The notes beneath the pieces are model-generated. The model had not been told where the DNA came from and did no database searches. It was given only the letters and a program-made list of their open reading frames with translations. A stretch of 64,000 bases of DNA from Arachnomyces sp. PD_36 (Eukaryota; Ascomycota; Eurotiomycetes; Onygenales; Arachnomycetaceae): positions 1 through 64,000 of the forward strand of contig JANTQE010000020.1 of the NCBI GenBank assembly GCA_032988195.1, given 5' to 3'. A program made the position numbers and the translations under genes. Shown here piece by piece: positions 12,126 to 22,070 of the stretch (positions are counted from its first letter, which is position 1; each line of letters starts with the position of its first letter).

Positions 12126-12529
12126 ATAACTATCAATAAAAAAAATCGAAAAAAAATAAAATGTCAAAATTCGTGTTGTGAATTAAACTAGTTTCGAAAA
12201 AAATTAATCTCATTTGAAAATTTAAAATATTTTGATCAAAAGTTGATTGAGTGAAGCGTGATTGATTGTTTTTAAAAATTATTAATAATTATTAATTACA
12301 TAAGCGATTATTAGCGCATACAAAGTTCTCGTACAATTCTTCATATTAAAATTTTTAATTTCTTACTCAATCAACTGTCTTTTTGATTTTTATTAAAGAT
12401 TCTCAATTACAAATCGCACTACTCATTGATAATTATTGAGAATTTCTGATAAATGTCTCATCTGTTCATCTGATGATCTTTCACTCTCTCACTCAGCGAC
12501 TCAGTAATCGTCAACAGAACATTACAAGT
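12126..12529. other. AT-rich relic next to the Ty3 block, also free of GG/CC
   Basis: This 404-bp stretch does not belong to the LTR element but shares its composition and has no GG or CC. The first GG is at 12530. No open frame or family signature was recognised. It may be a fragment of another mutated repeat, or unique DNA reached by the same process. Ordinary composition starts right after it, with a run of ten G at 12579-12588. Confidence 0.5.
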
Positions 12530-12784
12530 GGTATTCGTTTTTAAATACCTCGAAGTTCATTCATAGAATTCCTAGAACGGGGGGGGGGTCTTCACTGTAA
12601 TAATCGGTAAGGGGAAAATGATGTTTTTGTAGTTGGCTGTAAGTTACCGGAACAAGGGAAAAGTGGAAGCGAAAAGATTAAAGAGTAGAGGTCGGGATCT
12701 CCTTCGACGTGATAACCGTAGTATGCAATGGTATATATCTCCTAAATAATGGCTAAAACACAGACAATTCATCAAAGGGGATAT

Positions 12785-15681
12785 CTAAACCAGGGGCTTC
12801 TGCATCGGCTTGATAACACCCTGTTTCACCAAGAGACGGGGCTTTGTGCTCTTCTGGAAAGTATCCTTCGTTGTCCATTCGGGTCCGACTGGAAGACGAA
12901 GAGATCTTTCATACTGCTGTCTTGTTTCGAAGGGATGCGGCAATTGGGAGGCGAGGTATTTTTTGTTCTGAGCGCGGGTTATTAGTACTGAGGACTCGAA
13001 CAATAACAGACCGATTCTTTACTTACTTTCTTGACCCGTTTCTCATTGATAATGACCCTGTCGAGCTTTGCGTCCTTGCGCTTATCCGCCTTGATGCCCT
13101 CGACGGTGGTCAAGAAACGTTTCTCTTGCTTCTTCTGCTTCTTGCTCACACCCTCTCCGGTCCAGCTTCCCCATCCAGGAAGAGTATTATCAACCACTTT
13201 ATCGTCTTCGTCTTTTGTAGTCTCGATCTTCTCTTTGTTGAAGTCTTCGAGAACCTCGTCACCAGCAAAAGCTTTCTTGACCAGATCGGTGTTCTTCAAC
13301 AGGACGGGTACCCGTTCTTCGTCCTCCTCCTCGTCAGAATCATCCTCGTCGTCTGCATCTTCGCCATGCCGAGTTACCGCGCGCCCCTTTCTGCTTGCGG
13401 GTGGCTTTGCCACGGTTTTCTTGGGTGCTTTGGCATTGGCCCCACTGAGTTCATTGGCTAAGATGAGGTCTGCAGGCTCATTCGTTGCAACTTTGACTTT
13501 TCGGTTATTTCTCTTTGTCTGGGTTAGCCATGGGTTTTCCTCCGGGTCTTCTGCCTGTGTTGTGCCGTTGGCCTGGTTTCCGAGCTTACGCAGCTTTTTG
13601 GGGACGGTAACAGGTTCTTGGTTGGGTTTTCGGTCGACCACGATATCAATGTCATCGTCGTCTGCAGCCGCACGCTCCTCGTCATCTGAATCTAAACGTT
13701 CCTCAAACTCGTTCCGTATAACGGGCGCCGAATTTGATTTTCCATCCGTAGCGCTTTTGACTCCAAAGCGTTGACGACCAGGATCACCGCCGTCTGATTC
13801 GGATTCGGATTCTCTGCCCTCTGCCTGTCGCTTGAGTCGTCTGACCTCAGCATCGTTCAAAGCTTTGCGGGTCGCCTCAGCGTTTTGCATGAATTTCATA
13901 GACATCAAACGTGAGCCCTGGTTGTCTGCAGGGGCATTGTCTGAAACACCTTCAAGTTTGCGCATCTTTCGCTGGAGTTTCTCTCTCTCAGCGTCAGACC
14001 CGGCCTGTTCGAAAGCGTCATCTTCGGATTCAGAGCTGGAAGATTCAGAGGATTCATCATCTTCATTGGTGACACGTTTCCCCTGGATCCTCTTCTGTAG
14101 CTCCTCGTCTCGCCGGGCGATATCTGCCATCCCCAAACGAGCATCTTCATCCCAAGCGGCCCTTCCACCTTTCTTCACACTCTTCGCCCATTTACTTTCA
14201 CGATGCTTGGCGCCCATTCTGGATTCGGCTCTCATCCGCTCATTCCGTTCCCGTTCCTCCTCGTCCATATCGACACCCGCAGCTTCAAGAGCCTGCCTCT
14301 CCTGAAATTCCTGCCTCTCGCGTTGCTTTCGGTGAACTCGTCGGTAGGCCTTGCTCTTTATTTTCTTGATCCGCTTGGATCGTACCTCTTCCCTAAACAG
14401 TAACTCTCGAGCTTTCCGAAGCTCAGCGCGGCGGGCTTGTATTTCTTCGAGGGGTAACTTCTTCGCCTCCAGCTCCTCGAATTCCTGAATCTTATCCTCT
14501 GCAGCCTTGGGTTCAGAAAGACCACTTTCGAGGAGAATGTTCTGAATGGTGCTTTCAAGATCCGTTTGGGGTTTCATTTCCCTAATCTGGGATGACTGGT
14601 TGCCATCTGGCTCGGGGAGGGGGAAGGAAAGGTGAGCAGCCTGTCGGTTGGCTTTGACGGTGTCGACCCATCTATTCAGCGTTGCCTTGCTTTTGTCGAA
14701 AGCTGCAGCTCGATCGAGCCTGTCCTGCTGCCGCTTCGGCAGCGGAGCCTCAAGTTTCCCAGCCCCTGTGCTAGATTTGCCCTTCTGGGTAGACGGGTCG
14801 GTGTCGAGATGTTTGAGAGAGCTTTTCAAGCGCGAATCGGTTATGTTGGACATTAAATCGGCTGCAGTGAGTTTCCGAGAGGGCGTAAGACCGTACTCGG
14901 TAGGCTTTCCATGCTCTTGGACAGTCATGGATCGCCCCTTTGTAGAATTTGCGAGATCGGTTTCCATAGAGTCAATGAAGTTTCGTAGTTTTGAAAGACC
15001 GCGGCTGTTGGCCTTGTCTTCTTCGTCGTCAGATAGCGATAACCCAGAATCATCACTTTCCTCGTCGTCGTCCTCTTCCTCGTCCTCATCTTCGGAGGCA
15101 CCAGAGTTCTTCTTTCGATTTGGGTCTGGTCCATCTTCTTCACCGTTCATATCCCAAGCAGCAGCCAGATCCACCGCATCGTATCCTAGATCATCATCGG
15201 AATCGTCGTCCTCGGAACCATCCTGTTCAACATCTTCGGAAAGGTCGACCTGCTTCTTCGTAGGCTTCTTTTTCGCTTTCGATTTTGTAGAAGAACTTCC
15301 ACGGAATGTAAAACCCTCGAACCGCTCTTCATCGCTCTCGCCCAACGCCTCGTCACTATCAATTTCACTGTCATCCTCTGAATCAACATTCCCTATCTGC
15401 CATTCATTGCCATCGCTATCGCTCCCGCCCTCCACGCTGGACTCATCGTCCGCCTCTCCAGTGCGGGCACGCTTTGAAGGGTGCTGCGGTCCGTCGTCTC
15501 TTTTGCGCTTAGAGTCGCCTTCTTCTTCCCCGTATCGATGGGCACGAATTTTCGTTTTCGAGGGGTACTGTTTCTCCGCGACGGCCAGGGCATTTAAACC
15601 GTGCGATCTCTGCTTTCGTTTTGGCTTTTGGGATTGTTCCTTGTCCCTAGGACCTCTCAAATTCACTTTTCTCCCCGCCAT
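12785..15681 (-). CDS. utp14: U3 snoRNP / small-subunit processome protein Utp14
   Basis: Utp14 is a nucleolar component of the SSU processome, needed for 18S rRNA maturation, and it activates the Dhr1 helicase. Model: exons 15681-13028/13027 and 12967-12785, intron 12968-13026 with donor GTAAGT, branch ACTAATAAC and acceptor CAG; 945 aa. The N terminus is basic, followed by long Asp/Glu/Ser-rich tracts (about residues 60-240). The conserved family blocks lie in the middle and C-terminal half. Across the intron, VIINEKRVKK joins to NKKYLASQLPHPF, the typical Utp14 end. The start is the first ATG of the long frame, 295 bp from the divergent mrpl27 start, so both may share a promoter. Ser-rich frames on the opposite strand are shadows. 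Confidence 0.93.
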
Positions 15682-15976
15682 AGCTGCGAATACAGCTCTC
15701 TAGAAAAATAACGGCGGGAAATTGAACGAAAATGCTCTTGTTCAATTTTCAAGCTACCTCCAATCTGCATCTTCCATATTAATCGAACTTTTTTTGTTGC
15801 TTGTGTGGTTCAGACGGCAGAACTCTTCACCGCCTACAAAAGTTTCTTGGCTTGCGGAATTTCGACGCCGCATCTGCGAGATTTCACGGCAAAGATACCA
15901 TCACGCCTTCAATTCCCTCGGGCATAGACCGACGACTAGCGAGCTTTCGATTCGGACAGAATATTACATTTCGACC

Positions 15977-16406
15977 ATGGTTAAGCCTACTCAGCCGATG
16001 ATGGCCCGCTTGCGGCTCACCACGAAACAGGTCAACGGAGGTTACTACAAGGGAAACCGGACGGGGTCAATGGGATATTTCGAGCGGAATCGCAGATATG
16101 TGATTGATTACAGCAAAGTGCGGACCTATGTGGTCCCAGAGGGCCTTGCAGATTTCAAGGTAAGGCTCAATTTCTCGTCTTGGGTGGAGGGTGCAAGCTA
16201 ACCATGAGGGCCAACAGCTCTCACCTTTCGTTACACTCCGAATGGAGCCTACGAAGAGCACCTTTACGAAGACTGTTGAGAGACCGGATGGGAATATTAG
16301 AACGCTTCAACGCGCACCTGGTGGGAAAGACTTCCTTGATCAATGGGTGATGGAAAATCCGGGCGAGGTCCAGGAGTTGAAGGCTCTGGATGAGGAAGCG
16401 GCTTAA
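15977..16406 (+). CDS. mrpl27: Mitochondrial large-subunit ribosomal protein mL41 (MRPL27 family)
   Basis: It is a structural protein of the mitochondrial 54S subunit. Model: exons 15977-16159 and 16218-16406, intron 16160-16217 (58 bp, GTAAGG...CAG), 123 aa. The conserved block RLTTKQVNGGYYKGN and the GSMG segment lie near the N terminus, and the VRTYVVP motif precedes the splice site. Joining the exons gives DFKLSPFVT, as in other fungal members. The start MVKPTQPMMARLRL is chosen because it directly precedes the conserved block; upstream in-frame codons look non-coding. The N-terminal part is basic, fitting mitochondrial import. It is divergent from utp14, suggesting co-expression of cytosolic and mitochondrial ribosome factors. 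Confidence 0.9.
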
Positions 16407-17115
16407 AGTAAAAGCCTGGAGGACTTGAGATAACTTCCGTCTTCAGACGGCTAAGAGGTATGGGGTTACCCTCTTACATATCAGGCGAGGGTTTCACTAA
16501 TGAGCGTTCAGGTGAATCTTATCGCACCCAAACCGGTCGCATCCAACTCTTTACGACGAGGAGATTGTTCGATACATAGCCTCTTGCGAGATGCTATAAC
16601 ATTGGGGGGTGTACAACATCTATTTGTATCATATCATTCATGTCACCTTTGGCTGGTGAAGGGGATTTATTTTGTGTAGGAGTTAGGGAGCTTCCATGAA
16701 CGTTTTCACTACAATTTTACAGATGTTATAGAGGGGAAACCCACCAGCCAGATAAAAAAGAATCAAGTAATATATAAAGAATCTCAATATCTTCTAATAT
16801 CATGCTATCCTCACCACTTTGTGCTCAAAAGAACAAACTCGTTCTCCGTCTTCGGAATTCTTATCAGGCAAGCCCAGTTCGCGAACTCGGGACATCATTC
16901 ATCCGTTGTTCAGTCAGCCTTGGCATCACTGATAGAGTTAATGGGGTGAAAGCAGCTACAACTATGAGCTGAACACCGAGCAGTGGGTTAACACTTCTCT
17001 TACTGTTTACAAGGCATGGAGCTCGCTACCGAAAGCGCCAGTGAGCTTAGAGCACATCTCAACTTCTCAAATTAAACTCCGCAGAGCTCACCTCTTATCA
17101 TAAGCTGCTAGAACC
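16407..17115. other. Intergenic: mrpl27 3' end and HUL5 promoter
   Basis: No supported frame, RNA gene or repeat was seen in this 709-bp stretch. It should contain the mrpl27 3' UTR and the promoter and leader of the next gene. Confidence 0.6.
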
Positions 17116-20100
17116 ATGTTCCAGTCTTTCACGGGGAGCTCCCGCCGCCCCCGGCAGGTGAACCTCTCCGGCCGCACGAACAACCCGTTTGCCCCTCAAC
17201 AGGGAAGACACGCCCCATCCGGACCTGGGCCACAGGCTACACTAGCTATTGCTCAGCAAGAACGGTTACAACGACAGCAGGAGAGAGACCGGTTGAATGC
17301 GAGCCGCACTCTACAGAGGACATGGCGGGGTTACGTCAGTAGGAAGGCAACACAGGATACTTGGAGGAAGGAGTGGGATTCCGTTGAGCAGATAAGAGCT
17401 GGCGATGCTGTTACGCTCGGCTTTGATAATGCTGTACGACCTGGCGATCTTACAACGCAAGTCCCACCCGAATACGCCAACGCGACGGATTGTTTAAAGC
17501 AGCTGAGGCTGCTACTCCATTTCCTTGACATACATAATGAGAGGGATGCAGTGCGCTTGGTATACTTTGGGGGAGCCTTGCAGACGACTCTGGAGGCTAT
17601 TCCGGTGATCTCGGCGGAGGATGAATGGACAAAGCAGCTCATGCGCTTCAGTACCTCCTCTCTCAGGGTTCTCGTCGCTTCCGCTTCACGCTCCTGGCCC
17701 GCGTTCTCTACGGATAGCTTGCTGGGATTGCTTGCCTTTCTGTCCAAGCTCATGCCGAAACAGATGGCACAGTACGGGAAGGAGTATTATACGGCGATGG
17801 CTGCTCTGACACTCAACCTCAAGAGTCAATCAAACTTGACGAGAAATGTGTTGATTCAGAGCATCCTTGCGTTCCTCCAGCCGATAACGTCCGAGACCTT
17901 ATGCTCCTATGAGTGGTTCGCTAGGATCTACCTCACCATTCCGAACCTGAAATATTACCTTGGCGATCTTGATGGGATCGCAACGAACGTGAACTACAAA
18001 TTACTCGCCTCGGCATTGGAAGCCCATGTCCTCGACCCGTACGGGGAGTTTCTCACATCGAATAAAGTCGATGAACGGATATGGCTGCTCTCATACTTCA
18101 TATATTTCCACCGATATGCATTAGGTGGAGGGGCTGTCAGTCAGAACCTGGAGCTGGAATACGTCAAAGTCGTTTCGAAGCTATTAAACTCGGCAGCCTG
18201 TGAAATTTCCCAGCGGCTTGACCTCGAGGAACCCAGTTCAAAAGCGTCTTCTGAGAAATTAACTCCCTTGCCACCTTTTGTACGCAACGAACTCTCAAGT
18301 CTCGTTAACCCACGCAGCATAACCGGCCTCCTTGGAGGATTAGGTCCTGAGAACGCAAGGCAAGAGCCACAATCACAGGTCTCCGAAGAAGCCAAAGCAC
18401 TCGCCACCTACGCACTCACCCTCCTCCGAGTATTCCCACGTCGAGGAGATGAAATCCGCATGTGGTTATACCTAGGCTCCACGCCAACCACCGTCCAAAA
18501 CGGCAAACACGTCCAACCCCGTCTCCCTGCAATCAAATATTTCTGGAACGCATCAACAGCTACCCGGATTTTCCACACTATAAACCTCTCACCACACCAT
18601 ACTCTGCAACTTCTACAAGTTCTACCCACCGATAAGGGTACACCGATAGACCATCTTAATAATTTACGACTCCAAAGGGACCAAGAATGGACGATAATCC
18701 TCCTATTCCTGGAACTCTACACCTTCCTAATGAAAGTCATGGACGACGAAGAATTCTTCTCAGGGGGCCAAGCCCTAGAAATAGACGGAACCTCAAACTC
18801 ATCATGGACCAAAGCCAGCGCATTGCCCCTCAGCGAAGTCAAGAAGATGACGACTTTCCTGAAAAATGTAGCCTTTACGTTGTACTGGAATGCGGTTGAC
18901 CTGGATACGGATGCCGCGAACGATACTTCTGCGATAAGGAGTTATTTCACGCCTTCGGAACCGCTGCCGTCGATTAAGTCGACTAAGGAGATAAGTTTGA
19001 AGACGAAGGTTAAGACTCTGGCTGGGGTTACGGGTATACCGCTTAATTATTTCAAGGGGTTGATAACTGGGCTGTTGAGGATGATACATGAGAGGGAGTA
19101 AGTAGGTCCTCTGTAAGTCGAGTTGTGCCTATGCTAACAACGTCTAGTTCGAGACGAAAGTTTTTACCAGACGACCACTGGTTCATGACGGATCGGTTCG
19201 ATATGGAAGGGTTTATACCTACAGTTGTAGCGGAGGAAGAAAACCGACATCAACTCCAAGAGGATGATGATGATGACGATGATCCCGATGAGAATGGGGA
19301 TGACGAGGATGAGATGATGGACGACCTCGCCTTATCAGGGCCCGGTCTAATCGGTACGGGAAGAGTACAACAGGCTCGGCGGATCGAACTTCTCAGAAAG
19401 CGCCAGCAACAAGCAGCGCGTCGTAAACAGCTGGAGTTGGTGGCACCTCGGCTCGAGATTCTACGTAATATCCCATTCTTCATCCCGTTCGCGACGAGAG
19501 TTCAGATCTTTAGGGAGTTCATCTACAGAGACCAAATGCGCAGACGCCAAGGGTACATTGACCCCGACTCGTGGCGTATGGCTGTAGCTGGAAGGACAGT
19601 CATGCAGGGGATGGGCGACATGAACTCTGCGCGGGAGCTTATAAACAGGCACCATGCCAACATCAGGCGAGAGAGTCTTTTTGAGGACGCTTACGAGCAG
19701 TTCTACGAGCTTGGGGAAGCGCTCAAGGAGCCTATCCAGATTAGTTTCATCGACAAGTTCGATACGGTTGAAGCCGGGATCGATGGTGGTGGTGTTACGA
19801 AGGAGTTCTTGACCAGCGTCACGAACGAGGCATTCAGCCCGTCGGAAGGGTTAAATTTATTCATAGAAAACGACCAGAACTTACTGTACCCCAACCCTAC
19901 TGCGGTCGAGCAACGGAAAGAGGTCCTCCGGCAAGAAGGGCTGACTGAGCGGGACCCGATATTCCATGACCAGGTCCGGGAGTTGCTCAAGCGGTACGAG
20001 TTTTTGGGACGGGTTATTGGGAAGTGTCTGTATGAGGGGATTCTCGTTGATGTCAGTTTTGCGGGGTTCTTCCTGCTGAAGTGGGCGTTGACGGGGGGGA

Positions 20101-20913
20101 CGAGTACGGCGAAGAAGGAGTCGGCGTATCGGGCGAATCTGAATGATGTGAGGGACCTTGATGAGTCTCTGTATCAGGGATTGGTAAGTGGTTCTACAGT
20201 TTGCTAAGAGTACGTTTACTGACATTGTGTAGTTACAACTGAAGAACTACCCCGGTGACGTCGAGGATTTCGCGTTGAACTTTACGGTCAGCGACACGAT
20301 AAACCTTCCGGGGGATATGTCCTCGAAAAGCCGAACCATCACCAAGGAGCTAAAGCCCGGAGGATCCAACATCCCGGTCACCAACCAGAACCGACTCGTA
20401 TACCTCTCGTACATCGCGCGCCACCGACTCCAAGCCCAACCGTACCTCCAGACCAACGCCTTCCTGCAAGGCCTCGGCCAAATCATCCAACCCTCGTGGC
20501 TCTCGATGTTCAACCAAGCCGAACTCCAGACGCTCGTAGGCGGCGACTCGGGCGAGATCGACGTGGCCGACCTCCGGCGCAACACGGCCTACGGCGGGGT
20601 GTACGTGATCGGCGACGACATGCAAGAGCATCCAACCGTCAAACTCTTCTGGCAGGTAATGGAAGCCTTCTCGAACGCCGACCGACGGAAGGTTCTGAAG
20701 TTTGTGACTTCGACGCCGAGGGCACCTTTGCTGGGGTTCAGTCATTTGAATCCGAGGTTCAGTCTGCGGGACTCGAGTACGGATCAGGAACGGCTGCCGA
20801 GTACGAGTACGTGTGTGAACCTGCTGAAGTTGCCACGGTATAGTGATGCGGAGACGTTGAGGGAGAAGTTGTTGTATGCGGTTAGTTCGGGGGCAGGGTT
20901 CGATCTCAGTTAG
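17116..20913 (+). CDS. hul5: HECT-type E3 ubiquitin ligase, Hul5/UBE3C-like
   Basis: Hul5 is a proteasome-associated E3/E4 ligase that extends ubiquitin chains and helps clear misfolded proteins. Model: exons 17116-19097, 19148-20183 and 20233-20913; introns of 50 and 49 bp; 1232 aa. An IQ-like motif (LQRTWRGYVSRK) near residue 60 is typical of the Hul5/UBE3C group. A very acidic Asp/Glu run near 19264-19320 precedes the HECT domain, which covers about the last 360 residues. The catalytic Cys is residue 1200 in the STCVNLLKLP motif. Splice joins are supported by continuous HECT sequence (ERDSRRKFLPDDHW; YQGLLQLKNYPGD). The length fits fungal Hul5. Other HECT subfamilies are less likely because of the IQ motif and N-terminal layout. 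Confidence 0.9.
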
Positions 20914-22070
20914 TGGTGGTGGTAGGAAAGGGTATAGCATTTACGGAGTCAGTGTTATCGATGGTTGTTTGTTTCGGGCATAGCTACGGCGTGCGTGAAT
21001 GCATTGTTTCCCTTGATGTATGAAGTGCATTAAAGTACCTAGTAGTATAGTAATAACAAGTGAAGTAACCATGACCGTTTGACCTTTCCTGCAGTGATAC
21101 TCGGACACTTTGTGGCGGAAAGATGTAGTGTGACTGTGCCTCGTGCCTTCTTTGATATCGTCACCTGCTGTATAGCAATCAGGGAGTCGCTTTCCACGTC
21201 TCCTTTACTTCACCAAGTCTACAAGTCTATGGCTATCTCACTATCTCTGTTTGCTTCTCTTCTCTCTCTCTCTTCATCTCGTCACTGACTCTCCCCTTTT
21301 TTCTGAAAATTCTTCTTCCTCTTCTTCTTTCTCTTCTTCGACCTTGGAATACTCATCCCAAAACGGACTAGCGCCTTTTCTACTTTTTCGTTGAAAATTT
21401 TCTTCAAACAAAAAAAGACGAAAAAGAAGAAGAAGAAGAAAGATAGAAAGAAAAGACAAGAGAAAGACACTCAGTTAATAGTGAATATCTTCATCTTCTA
21501 CCTATTTGCCCCCCTCCCCTTCTTGAAAACTACTCGTATCTATCAAAAAAAAAAAGAGTAAAATCAAGGGGATAAAAGAAAGAAAAGTAAGTGTGTGCGC
21601 TTCTTCTTTGGTAGGTCTTCTTCACTGTTGCTCTTCCTTTCTTTTCTTTTCCTTCCTCTCTCTCTCTTCTCTCTCTCTCTTCACCGATTTCTTTCTTTCT
21701 TTCTCTTCCTTTTCTTCTTCCTCTTAACAACAACAAAAAAAAATATCTATCACTGACAGAAAAGACAAAAAAGACCAAAAAAAATAGGGACATCAACCTA
21801 TCTTCGACTCCCCCGTTCGACTTAAAGAAAAAAAAAATTGGCACTTCTGGCTTTCTGTAGTCGAGTTGTGGATAAACACACACCCTGAACACTCACCCTT
21901 TTTTTTAATCTCGTCGATTTTTCGTCAACGGTAAGTTCCTGCCAGCACCGAGAGGGATAAGAGAGGATGAATACACTCTCTCTGCTTCTTCTTTTCCTTT
22001 TCTTTACTATTCCCTTCTCTAGACCTTTGCATTGACACTTCTTCCCCTATCTCTAGATCTCACCTTCAAA
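20914..22070. other. Intergenic: HUL5 3' end, PAB1 promoter and leader with A- and CT-rich tracts
   Basis: The stretch holds long CT-rich tracts (about 21237-21345 and 21595-21725) and several oligo-A runs (about 21545-21556, 21735-21744, 21776-21784 and 21829-21838) just upstream of PAB1. A 5' UTR intron is proposed separately. No protein gene is supported; the Lys/Glu-rich frames on the minus strand are products of the CT tracts. Confidence 0.6.
21931..22022 (+). other. Probable 5' UTR intron of PAB1
   Basis: A strong donor GTAAGT at 21931 follows an exon-like end (TCAACG), and a pyrimidine-rich stretch ends in TCTCTAG at 22022, 48 nt before the PAB1 ATG. A second possible acceptor, TCTCTAG, ends at 22056. 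Leader introns are common in highly expressed fungal genes. RNA evidence is needed to choose the acceptor. Confidence 0.55.

Noticed and set aside
12579..12588. Ten-G run as an assembly artefact or regulatory G-quadruplex
   Set aside because: A single homopolymer cannot be judged from one sequence; only noted as an edge mark.
14648..15703. 351-codon Ser-rich frame on the plus strand
   Set aside because: It is the antisense shadow of the acidic Utp14 tracts; no start context, family or splice support.
20350..20940. 196-codon minus-strand frame opposite the HECT domain
   Set aside because: It is antisense to a strongly conserved catalytic domain and has no recognisable motif.
21274..21892. 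Lys/Glu/Phe-rich minus-strand frames upstream of PAB1
   Set aside because: They are translations of CT-rich leader tracts.
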